Under the pieces are notes generated by a model, which worked only from the letters and a program-made list of their open reading frames with translations, did no database searches and was not told where the DNA came from. This document shows, piece by piece, positions 28,645 to 37,998 of a stretch of DNA of 64,000 nt. Each line of letters begins with the position of its first letter. The first letter of the stretch is position 1. A program made the translations under genes and the position numbers. The stretch comes from Betaproteobacteria bacterium (GTDB taxonomy: Bacteria; Pseudomonadota; Gammaproteobacteria; Burkholderiales; Thiobacillaceae): NCBI GenBank assembly GCA_016219425.1, contig JACRNB010000012.1, forward strand, positions 1-64,000, read 5' to 3'.

Positions 28645-28692
28645 AGAGACGTCCTCAAATCCCCCCCAGCCCCCCTTTTGCAAAGGGGGGAG
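28587..28692. repeat. KGG element pair at the rluE 3' end
   Basis: Two half-units: one has arms CCCCCCTTT/AAAAGGGGGG (28592-28617), the other CCCCCCTTTT/AAAGGGGGG (28661-28690). They lie at the 3' end of rluE and just before the DUF3617 gene. This is the only KGG locus outside the hydrogenase region. Confidence 0.85.
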
Positions 28693-28734
28693 CAGGCCGT
28701 GCTAGGGTGCGGCGTTCAGACCAAGGAGACCGTC

Positions 28735-29157
28735 ATGTACCGAACCCTCGCCGCCCTGGCCCTGCTCTACATCGTCCCCGCCCACGCTCAGGACATCGCC
28801 CCCGGCCTGTGGCAGATCACCATGGAAACCCGCGTCAGCGCCACGCCGGGGTTCACCCCCGCGCCCTACACCCTGAACCAGTGCCTCACCGCCGCCGATG
28901 CGCGCGACCCGAGCCGGGTGCTGGGCGGCGTGGCCAACCCCGGCGCCACCGGCTGCACCTATACGGACAAGGGCTACAGCGGCAACACCTTCCGCTTCAC
29001 CATGCAATGCGCGGGTACTTTTGGCATTCGCACTCGCGGCGAGGTGAGTTTCAGCGCCGACAGCCTGGACGGCACGATCAGCGCCAGCGCCGACGTGGGC
29101 GGGCAGAAGGTCGAATTCGGCAACCGCATCCGCGGCAAGCGGGTGGGGGGGTGTTGA
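28735..29157 (+). CDS. DUF3617-family secreted protein
   Basis: A 140-residue protein with an 18-residue signal peptide (MYRTLAALALLYIVPAHA). The mature part begins IAPGLWQITMETRV and contains NQCLTAADA and GCTYTDKGYSG, the Cys pattern of DUF3617. Function is unknown; it is probably periplasmic. ATG 28735 is preceded by AAGGAGACCGTC. Confidence 0.8.
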   Translation: MYRTLAALALLYIVPAHAQDIAPGLWQITMETRVSATPGFTPAPYTLNQCLTAADARDPSRVLGGVANPGATGCTYTDKGYSGNTFRFTMQCAGTFGIRTRGEVSFSADSLDGTISASADVGGQKVEFGNRIRGKRVGGC

Positions 29158-29165
29158 CTGGCGCG

Positions 29166-29358
29166 GATCGCCCGGCAAAGCCGGGCTCCTACAGGGGCGG
29201 CGCGGGTGGAAGGTCAGGATCGCCCGGCAAAGCCGGGCTCCTACAACGTCAGCTCCCCCTGTAGGAGCCTGGCTTTGCCGGGCGATGGGGCCAGGAGCGC
29301 CTCGCGCAAGCGCGCGAGGCCAACGTCCCCTGTAGGAGCCCGGCTTTGCCGGGCGATG
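29166..29358. repeat. Cluster of four REP-like palindromes
   Basis: Two direct (29166, 29218) and two inverted (29259, 29331) copies of the ATCGCCCGGCAAAGCCGGGC element, each flanked by a TCCTACA tag. They occupy the space between DUF3617 and rlhA, which converge here, and can form large hairpins. Confidence 0.9.
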
Positions 29359-29367
29359 GGGCGGCAG

Positions 29368-31299
29368 CTAACCGCTTTTGCGCGGGTGGAAGGTCAGCGG
29401 CGCGCTCTTCAATATGTGTTTCTTGATCCGTCCCAGCACATGCATCTCGCAGGCGCGGCAGTCGAAGCGCAGGGTGTAGCGCTCATCGCCGTTCACCAGG
29501 GTCATGGGTTCCGCGCGCACCTGGCCCTGCACCCCGGTCACGCCCTTGGCCTGTTTCGGGCACAGGCTGTAGGAATAGCGCAGGCAGTGTTTGGTGATCA
29601 TCAGCGACACCTCGCCCGCCTCTTCATGCGCCTCGAACGCGGCGGCGATTAGCTTCACCCCATGACGTTCGTAGAAGGCCCGCGCCGCGTGGTTGTAGAC
29701 GTTGGCCAGGTAGCTCAACGCGTCTTCGGGATAGGGCGTGGGCGGAATCGCCGCCGCCCGGCGCGGCAGACGCACATGGGCGGCCAGACGCGCCGCCTCC
29801 AGGGCCGCCGCCGCCTCGCGGCGCAGGCCGTTGGTCACGGAGTTGGGCACGAACCAGGGCTGCCGCCAGGCGATCTCCAGGCCCACGAGCTGGAAATCCG
29901 TGGTCCCGAAACGCCCCAGTTGTTCGCGTAGCGAGGCCTCCGCCTTTGCCGCCTCGCGCGCGGGCTGCTTCTCCACCACCACCTCCGCCTCGGCCTGGAT
30001 GCCGTCCGCGTCGGTCAACGCCAGCCGGAAACCCGTTTGCGTCTCCTCGAAACGGGCGGTCACGTCGATGCGCCGCTCCGCCGACTTCCTGCGCAGCGCC
30101 GCCTCCCATGCCTGATCCCGGTTGCGGCTCACCTCCACGCCCGGTTTCAGGCCCGCCAGCGCGGCCACGGGCTCGTTGGGGCGGATGCGCCAGCGGCGCT
30201 TGCCGCAGGGTTCCACCGTGTTGGCCTGCATCCCCACCACGGTGCGCTTGTTGAGGTAGGTGAGGCCGTCGCCGTTGGCCATTTCTGCATCCGTCTCCAC
30301 CTCCAGCCAGTCCGGTCCCACCCGGCTCACCACCCCCAGGGGCAGGCCCACGAAGGCCGGGGTGTCGAAGGCGCCGATGTCCGCCTGGCGTCCGTGCGTG
30401 AAGTAATCGGTGCTGCCGCGATGGAAGGTCTTGTCCGGGTTCGGCTGGAACAGCAGGCGGGTGTGGCCGCTGGAAGCGGGGGCCAGGTCTGTGCGTTGTT
30501 CGAGAAGCTGGTCCAGCAACTGGCGGTAGTGCCCGGTGATGTTCTTGACGTAGTCCGCGTCCTTGTAGCGCCCCTCGATCTTGAAGCTCCGCACCCCGGC
30601 CTCCACCAGGTCCGCCAGGTTTGCGCTCTGGTTGTTGTCCTTCACCGAGAGCAGGTGTTTTTCGAACGCCACCACGCGGCCCTGGGCGTCGTGCAGGGAG
30701 TAGGGCAGGCGGCAGGCCTGGGAGCAATCGCCCCGGTTGGCGCTGCGTCCGGTGTGCGCGTGGCTGATGTAGCACTGCCCGGAAAAGGCCACGCACAGCG
30801 CGCCGTGGACGAAGTGCTCGATCACCACATCCTGCGGCACGGCGGCGCGCACTTGCGCGATCTCGGGCAGCGACAACTCCCGCGCCAGCACGATCTGGGA
30901 GAACCCCGCATCGGCCAGAAAGCGCGCCTTTTCCGGGCTGCGGATGTCGCACTGGGTGGAGGCGTGCAGGTCGATGGGCGGCAGGTCCAGTTCCAGCAGG
31001 CCCATGTCCTGCACGATGAGGGCGTCCACCCCGGCGTCGTACAACGCGTGGATCAACGTGCGCGCCGGTTCCAGTTCCGCGTCGTGCAGGATGGTGTTGA
31101 GGGTGACGTAGAGGCGAGCGTGGAAGCGGTGGGCGTAGGCCGCCAGCGCGGCGATCTCCGCCACGGAGTTACCCGCGTTGTGGCGCGCACCGAAGGCGGG
31201 GCCGCCGATGTACACCGCGTCCGCCCCGTGCAGGACGGCCTCGCGTCCGATCTCGGCGCTGCGGGCGGGGGCGAGGAGTTCCAGGGGGTGGGCGGACAT
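29368..31299 (-). CDS. rlhA: U32-family protein, 23S rRNA C2501 hydroxylation (RlhA)
   Basis: A 643-residue protein of the YdcP/RlhA type of the U32 family, which hydroxylates C2501 of 23S rRNA. LLAPARSAEIGREAVLHGADAVYIGG begins the barrel (shown here in part), EHFVHGALCVAFSGQCY and NRGDCSQACRLPY bear the conserved Cys residues, and FKIEGRYK is the U32 signature. Further Cys (CLRYSYSLCP, CRACEMHVLG) lie at the C-terminus and suggest an Fe-S site. Length fits E. coli RlhA. Confidence 0.88.
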   Translation of the reverse strand: MSAHPLELLAPARSAEIGREAVLHGADAVYIGGPAFGARHNAGNSVAEIAALAAYAHRFHARLYVTLNTILHDAELEPARTLIHALYDAGVDALIVQDMGLLELDLPPIDLHASTQCDIRSPEKARFLADAGFSQIVLARELSLPEIAQVRAAVPQDVVIEHFVHGALCVAFSGQCYISHAHTGRSANRGDCSQACRLPYSLHDAQGRVVAFEKHLLSVKDNNQSANLADLVEAGVRSFKIEGRYKDADYVKNITGHYRQLLDQLLEQRTDLAPASSGHTRLLFQPNPDKTFHRGSTDYFTHGRQADIGAFDTPAFVGLPLGVVSRVGPDWLEVETDAEMANGDGLTYLNKRTVVGMQANTVEPCGKRRWRIRPNEPVAALAGLKPGVEVSRNRDQAWEAALRRKSAERRIDVTARFEETQTGFRLALTDADGIQAEAEVVVEKQPAREAAKAEASLREQLGRFGTTDFQLVGLEIAWRQPWFVPNSVTNGLRREAAAALEAARLAAHVRLPRRAAAIPPTPYPEDALSYLANVYNHAARAFYERHGVKLIAAAFEAHEEAGEVSLMITKHCLRYSYSLCPKQAKGVTGVQGQVRAEPMTLVNGDERYTLRFDCRACEMHVLGRIKKHILKSAPLTFHPRKSG

Positions 31300-31331
31300 G
31301 GCGGTCTTGAGTCAGTGGTTTGGAAGGCGAG

Positions 31332-31469
31332 CGTTGCTCGCCCCACCCTCTCCCTAACCCTCCCCCCTCAAGGGGGAGGGGACGCGCCCATTTCCGGCGC
31401 GGCGCAGGTTTTCTCCCCTCCCCCTTGAGGGGGGAGGGGCGGGGGAGAGGGTGGGGCAGGCGCAGCCTG
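31332..31469. repeat. Long inverted repeat, CCTCCCCC-GGGGGAGG type
   Basis: A ~45-bp arm (gcgttgctcgccccaccctc..., 31332) is complementary to the end ...gggtggggcaggcgcagcc (31469), with internal CCCTCAAGGGGGAGGGG palindromes. It lies between rlhA and mtaD. Related elements interrupt hypF (50048-50164) and the hypC-hypD gap (52700-52812). Confidence 0.8.
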
Positions 31470-31481
31470 CCAAGGTCTTCT

Positions 31482-32804
31482 TCACGAGTGATGCCCGATG
31501 CGCTCGCGCCACCCCTGCGCCTGGGCGGCGAGGCGGGCGTGGTCCACCTGGAGCGCGCGTCCGTCCCGCACCACCTGGCGTCCCGCCACCCAGACGTGGC
31601 GCACCTCTTCCCGCCCTGCGCTGTATACGAGATGGGAAACGGGGTCATAGCAGGGCTGGTGCGCCGGGCTGGTGAGGTCCACCGCGGCCAGGTCGGCCTG
31701 CTTGCCTACCGTGAGCGAGCCGATCTCATCCCCCATCCCCAGCGCCCGCGCGCCCGCCAGGGTCGCCATCGCCAGCGCCTGATGCGCGGGCAGGGCGGCG
31801 GCGTTGCCGCTCACGCCTTTCGCCAGCAGCGCAGCCAGACGCATCTCGCCCATCAGGTCGAGGCGGTTGTTGCTGGCGGCCCCGTCCGTGCCCAGACCCG
31901 TGTTCACGCCCGCCGCGAGCAGCCCGGCGACGGGGGCGAAGCCGCTCGCCAGCTTGAGGTTGGAGGCGGGACAGTGCGCCACATGGCAGCCGTGCCCGGC
32001 CAGCAACTCGATCTCCCCCGGCGTCAGGTGCACCGCATGCACGGCGGTGAGGCCGGGGGTGAGCAGGCCCAGGTTGTTGAGGCGCGCGAGCGGGCGCAGA
32101 CCGTATTTCTCCAGGCCCTGGCGGATCTCGTCCTCGGTCTCGTGGATGTGCATGTGCACCGGCAGGTCGAGCTGTTCAGCGTAGGTCACCACCTTTTCCA
32201 GGCTGCGGTCGCCCACCGAATAGGGCGCGTGCGGGGCCAGGGTGAAGCGCACCAGCGGGTGGTCGCGCCAGGCGTCGCGCAGGGCCAGGCCCTGTTGCAG
32301 ATAGGCGTCGGCGTCGCCCGCGTAGGCCGAAGGGAAGTCCGCCACGATCAGGCCGCAGGCGATGCGCAGGCCGGTCTCCACCGCCGCCTCCAGCGTCGCC
32401 TCGGGGAAGAAATACATGTCGTTGAAGCAGGTGACGCCGCCTTCCAGCATCTCGGCGCAGGCGATGCGCGAACCGTCGCGCACGAAATCCGCGCTCATGT
32501 GGCGCGCCTCGGCGGGCCAGATGTGGTCGTGGAGCCAGGTCATCAGCGGCAGATCGTCGGCGTAGCCGCGCAGCAGCGTCATCGCCGCGTGGGTGTGCAG
32601 GTTGACGAGGCCGGGGATGAGGCAATGGCCGGGCAGGACGAGGTGTTCCCCGCACTCCCAGTCGTCCGCCAGATCGCGCGGGACGATGGCGGCGATGCGC
32701 CCGTCGCGCACCAGCAGGCTCTGGCGGTAGAGCACGGCATTGGCGGGCTCCACCGGAACGATCCATTCCGGGTCGATGCGCAGGTCGGCGTGGTTGGGAG
32801 GCAT
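31482..32804 (-). CDS. mtaD: 5-methylthioadenosine/S-adenosylhomocysteine deaminase-type amidohydrolase
   Basis: A 440-residue amidohydrolase. [10 protein letters not shown] carries the metal HxH, HIHETEDE and [12 protein letters not shown] complete the site, and [14 protein letters not shown] is the active-site Asp. ATG 32804 is behind GGAGCCGCC. It probably deaminates MTA or SAH, recycling methyl-donor byproducts; other substrates in the TRZ/ATZ family are possible. Divergent from pdxA. Confidence 0.85.
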   Translation of the reverse strand: MPPNHADLRIDPEWIVPVEPANAVLYRQSLLVRDGRIAAIVPRDLADDWECGEHLVLPGHCLIPGLVNLHTHAAMTLLRGYADDLPLMTWLHDHIWPAEARHMSADFVRDGSRIACAEMLEGGVTCFNDMYFFPEATLEAAVETGLRIACGLIVADFPSAYAGDADAYLQQGLALRDAWRDHPLVRFTLAPHAPYSVGDRSLEKVVTYAEQLDLPVHMHIHETEDEIRQGLEKYGLRPLARLNNLGLLTPGLTAVHAVHLTPGEIELLAGHGCHVAHCPASNLKLASGFAPVAGLLAAGVNTGLGTDGAASNNRLDLMGEMRLAALLAKGVSGNAAALPAHQALAMATLAGARALGMGDEIGSLTVGKQADLAAVDLTSPAHQPCYDPVSHLVYSAGREEVRHVWVAGRQVVRDGRALQVDHARLAAQAQGWRERIGHHS

Positions 32805-32865
32805 GGGCGGCTCCTGGCGTAGGGACGGCGATGGTAGCGCAGGCCGTGCGCTACCATCCCGCGCC

Positions 32866-33843
32866 ATGAAAACCGACCTTCCCCTCGTTCTCACCGCCGG
32901 CGAGCCCGCCGGTATCGGCCCCGACCTGTGCGTGATGCTGGCCCAGTCCCCCCCCGAGGGCGGGCTGGTGATCCTGGCGGATCGCGCCGTGCTGGAGGCG
33001 CGGGCGACGCAACTGGGGCTCCCTTTCAACGCGCCGGAATACGACCCGGCGCACCCCGCTCCATGCAGCGTGCTGCACCTGCCCGCCCCCGCGCCGGTGA
33101 CGCCGGGGCGGCTGAACCCGGCCAACGGCGGCTATGTGCTGGACACCCTGCGCCGCGCCCTGGCGGGTTGCCAGAGCGGCGAGTTCGCCGGCCTGGTGAC
33201 GGGGCCGGTGCACAAGGGCGTGATCAACGAGGCCGGCATCCCCTTCACCGGGCACACCGAGTTTCTGGCGGAACTCACGCATACCCCGCGCGTGGTGATG
33301 ATGCTGGCGGGCGGCGGCATGCGCGTGGCGCTGGTCACCACGCACCTGCCGGTGGCGGCCATCGCCGCCGCCATCACGCAGGAGGCGGTGGAGGCGACCC
33401 TGCGCATCCTCCACGCCGCCCTGCGCCGCGACTTTGGTTTGAGCGCGCCCTGCATCCTGGTGGCCGGGCTCAACCCCCACGCCGGCGAGGGCGGCCACCT
33501 CGGGCGCGAGGAGATCGAGGTGATCGAACCCGTACTGGAGCGACTGCGTGCGCAGGGCATGGAGCTGACCGGCCCCCTGCCCGCCGACACCCTGTTCCAG
33601 CGCAAATACCTGGAGGCGGCGGACGCGGTGCTGGCCATGTATCACGACCAGGGCCTGCCGGTGCTGAAGCACGCCAGCTTCGGCGAGGGCGTGAACGTCA
33701 CCCTGGGCCTGCCCGTCATTCGCACCTCGGTGGACCACGGCACGGCGCTGGACCTGGCCGGCACGGGGCGTGTGAATGCAGGCAGCCTGCGCGTGGCCAT
33801 CGCCACGGCGCAGGAGATGGCGCGGAACCGATCCCGCCTTTGA
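32866..33843 (+). CDS. pdxA: 4-hydroxythreonine-4-phosphate dehydrogenase
   Basis: A 325-residue pyridoxal-phosphate synthesis enzyme. [50 protein letters not shown] and [12 protein letters not shown] are PdxA motifs and metal ligands. ATG 32866 is used; the earlier in-frame start lies in the divergent spacer. rsmA normally follows pdxA, but here a SulP gene and a pseudogene intervene. Confidence 0.95.
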   Translation: MKTDLPLVLTAGEPAGIGPDLCVMLAQSPPEGGLVILADRAVLEARATQLGLPFNAPEYDPAHPAPCSVLHLPAPAPVTPGRLNPANGGYVLDTLRRALAGCQSGEFAGLVTGPVHKGVINEAGIPFTGHTEFLAELTHTPRVVMMLAGGGMRVALVTTHLPVAAIAAAITQEAVEATLRILHAALRRDFGLSAPCILVAGLNPHAGEGGHLGREEIEVIEPVLERLRAQGMELTGPLPADTLFQRKYLEAADAVLAMYHDQGLPVLKHASFGEGVNVTLGLPVIRTSVDHGTALDLAGTGRVNAGSLRVAIATAQEMARNRSRL

Positions 33844-33948
33844 AAAAGGGCTAGGTCGGGCGGCCCAACCTCCGGCCCCGGCGTCTCCATGCATGGCATG
33901 CGCGAGGTCTACTTTGAAACGGGCTAGGTCGGGCAGCCCAACCTCCGG
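33838..33948. repeat. Direct repeat after pdxA
   Basis: Two copies of ~37 bp reading TTTGAAA(A)NGGGCTAGGTCGGGC-NGCCCAACCTCCGG (33838-33876 and 33912-33948). The first overlaps the end of pdxA. Their role is unknown. Confidence 0.7.
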
Positions 33949-33952
33949 AGCC

Positions 33953-34020
33953 GTAGGTGCGAATTCATTCGCACAGAAGTCATTGATTGTGCGAATGAAT
34001 TCGCACCTACAGTGGTTTTT
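33953..34020. terminator. Perfect 22-bp inverted repeat followed by T-run
   Basis: Arms at 33953-33974 and 33989-34010 (GTAGGTGCGAATTCATTCGC and complement) are perfect and followed by AGTGGTTTTT. It may terminate pdxA transcription or be a mobile palindrome. The remaining gap up to 34099 contains nothing recognisable. Confidence 0.55.
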
Positions 34021-34099
34021 GGAATGAGTTCAGCGCGGGCCCCGTGCGGGGGCTATAGGAGTAGGGACCGAAGCTGCGCATGAAAGGGCCGCGACAAGC

Positions 34100-36292
34100 A
34101 TGAAACGCATCCTCTTTGCACGCTGGACCGGCGACGCCTGGGGCGGTCTTGCCGCCATGCTGGTGGCGCTGCCCTCCGCCATCGCCTTCGGCGTCACCAT
34201 CTACACCCCGCTGGGCGGCGCGGCTCAGGGGGCGCTGGCGGGCATCCTTGGGGCCACCGCGCTGGGCCTGATCGCCCCCGCCCTGGGCGGCGCCAACCGC
34301 CTCATCACCGCCCCCTGCGCCCCCGCCGCCGCCGTGCTCTCCGCCTTCGCCATCGAACGCCTGGCAGCGGGCGTCGCAACGGAGACCGTGCTGGTGATGA
34401 TGACGGTGCTGGGCCTCGCCGCCGGCGGCCTGCAAGTGGCGTTCGGGGCCGTGGGCCTGGGGCGGCTCATCAAATACATGCCGTATCCGGTGGTGAGCGG
34501 CTACCTCAGCGGCGTCGGCCTCTACATCCTCGCCAGCCAGACCCCGCGCCTGCTCGGCGCACCCAAGGGCGCGCATTTCTGGGAAACCCTGGCGGACCCG
34601 GCGCTGTGGCAGTGGCGCGGGGTCGCGGTGGGGGTGGTGACCATGGCGGTCATGCTGGGGGCGGGGCGCTTCACGCGCGCCATCCCCGCCGCCATCCTCG
34701 GTCTGCTGGCCGGGGTGCTGGCCTACTTTGCCCTTGCCGCCTTCGACCCCGCCCTGCTCACCGCCGCAGGCAACCCGCTGCTCATCGGCGCCCTGGGCGA
34801 TGGCGGCGCGGGGGCGTTCGGCGATGCCCTGGCGCAGCGCTGGCAGGGCCTGGGCGGGCTGGACCTCCCCCTGCTCACGGGCCTGCTCGCCCCCGCCCTC
34901 ACCCTGGCCATCCTGCTCTCCATCGACACCCTCAAGACCTGCGTGGTGCTGGACGCCCTCACCCGCACGCGCCACAACTCCAACCGCGAACTGATGGGGC
35001 AGGGCGCGGCCAACCTGGCCTCGGCGGTGATCGGCGGCATCCCCGGCGCGGGCACCATGGGGGCGACCCTGGTGAACCTGTCGAGCGGCGCGCAGTCGCG
35101 CTGGTCCGGGGTGATCGAGGGCGTGCTGGCGCTGCTTGCCTTCCTGCTCCTGGGGGCGCTGCTGGCGTGGATTCCGGTGGCGGCGCTGGCCGGCATCCTC
35201 ATGGTGGTGGGCGCGCGCATGATCGACCGCCACAGCCTGGAATTTCTGCGCGCCCGCTCCACCGTGCTGGACTTCGTCGTGATCGCCGCCGTGGTGTGCG
35301 TGGCGCTGACCGTGAGCCTGATCGCCGCCTCCGGCGTGGGCGTCGTGCTGGCGGTGCTGCTCTACCTGCGCGCGCAGATGGGCGCGTCCATCGTCCACCG
35401 CAAGGTGTATCTCAACCAGATCTCGTCCAAGCGCAACCGCCTGGGCGAAGAGCGCGAGATCCTGCAACAGCACGGGCGCGAAGCGGTGGTGTTCGAACTG
35501 CGCGGCGGCCTCTTCTTCGGCACCGCGGACCAGCTCTACACGGCGCTGGAGGCGGAACTCAAGCGCCGCAACTACCTCATCCTCGACATGCGCCGGGTGC
35601 AGATGCTGGACATCACCGCCGCGCACATGCTGGACCTGATCCGCGACACCCTGGCCGAGCGCGATGCGGTGCTGATCTTCAGCCAGCTCCCGCGCAAGCT
35701 GGCCACCGGCCAGGACATGCAGCGCTATTTCGACCAGGTGGGCCTGGTGCGCCCCGGCCTGCCGGTGCGGGTGTTCGAGGAACTGGATGCGGCGCTGGAA
35801 TGGGTGGAAGACCGCATCATCGAGGCGCGTTTCGTGCGCGTGGGCGAGACGGCGCTGCCGCTCCAGGCCTTCGAACTGTTCCGGGGGCGCAAGGAGGCGA
35901 CAGTGGCCATGCTGGAACAGCGCCTGGAGCAGCGCGCGTACCGCGCCGGGGAGCGCATCGTGGCCTACGGCGAGGCCGGGGACGCCATGTTCCTGATCCG
36001 GCGCGGCGCGGTGCGGCTGGTGCTGCCCCTGGAAGACGGCGCGGAACGCCACCTCAGCACCCTGGGCCGGGGCGCGTTCTTCGGCGAGATGGCCTTCCTG
36101 GACGGCGCCCCCCGCTCCGCCGACGCCATCGCCGCCGGCGACACCGAGCTGTTTGTATTGAGCCGCGCGGTGTTCGACGCCTTCGCCGAGGAACACAAGA
36201 AGGCCGCCCTCCAGTTCATGGAAGGCCTGGCCAGCGTCCTGGCGGATCGCCTGCGGGTGACCCACGCGGAACTGCGGGCGCTGGCGGGGTAG
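34100..36292 (+). CDS. SulP-family anion transporter with STAS and cyclic-nucleotide-binding domains
   Basis: A 730-residue inner-membrane protein. Residues ~1-430 are the SulP transport domain with ~12-14 helices (TAPCAPAAAVLSAF, the SLC26-type substrate loop region, and PGAGTMGATLVN). Residues ~455-565 form a STAS domain (VVFELRGGLFFGTADQLY). Residues ~605-715 form a cNMP-binding domain (GDAMFLIRRGAVRLVL, FFGEMAFLDGAPRSAD with the phosphate-binding loop). Substrate (sulfate, bicarbonate or other anion) is unknown; the cNMP domain implies allosteric control. It lies between pdxA and rsmA, which are normally adjacent. Confidence 0.88.
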   Translation: MKRILFARWTGDAWGGLAAMLVALPSAIAFGVTIYTPLGGAAQGALAGILGATALGLIAPALGGANRLITAPCAPAAAVLSAFAIERLAAGVATETVLVMMTVLGLAAGGLQVAFGAVGLGRLIKYMPYPVVSGYLSGVGLYILASQTPRLLGAPKGAHFWETLADPALWQWRGVAVGVVTMAVMLGAGRFTRAIPAAILGLLAGVLAYFALAAFDPALLTAAGNPLLIGALGDGGAGAFGDALAQRWQGLGGLDLPLLTGLLAPALTLAILLSIDTLKTCVVLDALTRTRHNSNRELMGQGAANLASAVIGGIPGAGTMGATLVNLSSGAQSRWSGVIEGVLALLAFLLLGALLAWIPVAALAGILMVVGARMIDRHSLEFLRARSTVLDFVVIAAVVCVALTVSLIAASGVGVVLAVLLYLRAQMGASIVHRKVYLNQISSKRNRLGEEREILQQHGREAVVFELRGGLFFGTADQLYTALEAELKRRNYLILDMRRVQMLDITAAHMLDLIRDTLAERDAVLIFSQLPRKLATGQDMQRYFDQVGLVRPGLPVRVFEELDAALEWVEDRIIEARFVRVGETALPLQAFELFRGRKEATVAMLEQRLEQRAYRAGERIVAYGEAGDAMFLIRRGAVRLVLPLEDGAERHLSTLGRGAFFGEMAFLDGAPRSADAIAAGDTELFVLSRAVFDAFAEEHKKAALQFMEGLASVLADRLRVTHAELRALAG

Positions 36293-36304
36293 GGTGCAGT
36301 AGCC

Positions 36305-36398
36305 GTAGCCCGGATGCAGGCCGCAGGCCGGAATCCGGGGCTTTTGGGCCGATGGCAAAGCAGTCCCCCCGGATTCCGCTGCGCTGCATCCGAGCTAC
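36305..36398. repeat. REP-like palindrome, GTAGCCCGGATGCA type
   Basis: Arms GTAGCCCGGATGCAG and CTGCATCCGAGCTAC flank GGAATCCGGGG/CCCCGGATTCC inner arms, 94 bp in all. Same family as 49389-49469 and the degenerate copy near 8277-8345. Confidence 0.85.
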
Positions 36399-36474
36399 AG
36401 GGGGGAGGGCGGCGCATCCCGCGTCCTTCCCATGCGTTACCCTCGCGCCTTCCTGATTTCGCGTGTTCTTTCTC

Positions 36475-36817
36475 ATGATCCCTGACAGCAAGGCCGGGTT
36501 TTCCACCCGTTGCATCCACCACGGTTACGACGCCTATGCCGGCCATGGGTCGCTCAACCCGCCCCTCTATCTCAGCTCCACCTATACCTTTCCCACCAGC
36601 GCCGACGGCAGCGCCCGGTTTGCCGGGGAGCAGGCGGGTTAGCAGCGCCCCCGGCTCGGGAAAACCGCCCGAGCCGCCCCCCGTGGGGGCCAAGTCGTTC
36701 TTGGGGCGGCCCGGCGAACGACTTGAGAGCCTTGCCCAGCACCCGGCCAGCATGACCCACTCCAGCTATTCCCTGGAGGATGCGGAGGATCTGGCCCAGG
36801 CCCTGGCGGCGGTGTGA
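36475..36817 (+). pseudogene. Decayed PLP trans-sulfuration enzyme gene (methionine gamma-lyase/MetZ-like)
   Basis: The first ~50 codons read FSTRCIHHGYDAY and LNPPLYLSSTYTFPTSADG, the N-terminus of methionine gamma-lyase/cystathionine gamma-synthase-like enzymes. A frame change and large deletion follow. The end reads LAQHPASMTHSSYSLEDAEDLAQALAAV, which joins the family's QHPASMTHS motif directly to the C-terminal LEDAEDL, so even the segment between them is missing. PLP-binding Lys and ~300 residues are absent, so no enzyme can be made. Confidence 0.85.
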
Positions 36818-36853
36818 GGCGGGTGGCCTTGACCGGGCTGCTATCCTCGTCCC

Positions 36854-37651
36854 ATGCATAGCCCTCTCCCCCGCGCCAAGAAGTCCCTCGGTCAGCATTT
36901 TTTAACCGACGCCCACTACATCCGCCGCATCGTCGAGGCCATCGCCCCCCGCCCGGAGGACCGCATGGTGGAGATCGGCCCCGGCCCCGGCGCGCTGACC
37001 CGGCCCCTGCTGGCGGTGCTGCCGCATCTGGATGTGGTGGAGGTGGACCGCGACATGGTGGCGCGGCTCGTCGCCGAGTTCCCGCCCGAGCGCCTGAGCG
37101 TGCATGGCGTGGACGCCCTGACCTTCGACTTCGGCGCTTTGGGTTCCGGTGATGGGCCGGACCTGCGGGTGGCGGGCAATCTGCCCTACAACATCTCCTC
37201 GCCCCTGCTGTTCCATCTGGCGGAGTTCACGGCGTCGATCCGCGACATGACCTTCATGCTGCAAAAGGAGGTGGTGGACCGCATGGCCGCCGCCCCGGAC
37301 ACGCCGGATTACGGGCGGCTCACGGTAATGCTCCAGGCGCGCTTCAAGGTGACGAAGCTGTTCACCGTGCCGCCAGGGGCGTTCACCCCGCCGCCCAAGG
37401 TGGATTCCGCCATCGTGCGGCTGACGCCCCTGCCGGCAGAGGCGCGGCTGTACCGAAATCACAAAATCTTGGCGGAAGTGGTAGCGCGCGCCTTCGGCCA
37501 GCGCCGCAAGACCCTGCGCAATACCTTGAAGGGACTGGTGCAGGACGAGGATTTCGCCGCCGAGGGCATCGACCCCGCGCGCCGGGGAGAAACCCTGTCG
37601 GTAGCGGAGTTCGCAGCGCTGGCAAACCGGCTGCCGTCCCCACCGTCGTAG
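36854..37651 (+). CDS. rsmA: 16S rRNA dimethyladenosine transferase
   Basis: A 265-residue enzyme that dimethylates A1518/A1519 of 16S rRNA (KsgA). KKSLGQHFL is the N-terminal signature, EIGPGPGALTRPLL the SAM loop and NLPYNISSPLLFHL the NLPY catalytic motif. The 3' 60 bp are duplicated twice downstream. Confidence 0.96.
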   Translation: MHSPLPRAKKSLGQHFLTDAHYIRRIVEAIAPRPEDRMVEIGPGPGALTRPLLAVLPHLDVVEVDRDMVARLVAEFPPERLSVHGVDALTFDFGALGSGDGPDLRVAGNLPYNISSPLLFHLAEFTASIRDMTFMLQKEVVDRMAAAPDTPDYGRLTVMLQARFKVTKLFTVPPGAFTPPPKVDSAIVRLTPLPAEARLYRNHKILAEVVARAFGQRRKTLRNTLKGLVQDEDFAAEGIDPARRGETLSVAEFAALANRLPSPPS

Positions 37652-37998
37652 GAGCCCGGCTGCGCCGGGCGATGCAACGTTCGCCATCGCGCTACCGTCA
37701 ATCGCCCGGCACAGCCGGGCTCCTACAGGGGGTTGCATTCGGCCCCGCGCCGGGGAGAAAGCCGAAGTCCGCGGCGCTGGCAAACCGGCTGACGCCCCCA
37801 CCGTTGTAGGAGCCCGGCTGCGCCGGGCGATGCAACGTTCGCCATCGCGCTACCGTCAATCGCCCGGCACAGCCGGGCTCCTACAGGGGGTTGCATTCGG
37901 CCCCGCGCCGGGGAGAAAGCCGCCGTCAATCGCCCGGCACAGCCGGGCTCCTACAGGGGGGTGCATTCGGCCCCGCTGCGCTGGCAAACCGCCGGTGA
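37647..37998. repeat. Tandem array of REP palindromes and rsmA 3'-end duplications
   Basis: Units of ~155 bp contain a GTAGGAGCCCGGCTGCGCCG palindrome, a GCAACGTTCGCCATCGC spacer, the reverse palindrome, and a degenerate copy of the rsmA tail (CGCCGGGGAGAAA ... GCGCTGGCAAACCG). Copies begin near 37647, 37805 and, shortened, 37923. It fills the convergent gap between rsmA and ppk2, and no gene is seen. Confidence 0.88.

Noticed and set aside
34007-36358. 783-codon minus-strand ORF opposite the SulP gene
   Set aside because: His/Gly/Gln-rich composition typical of antisense reading of high-GC DNA; the plus-strand protein has recognisable domains.
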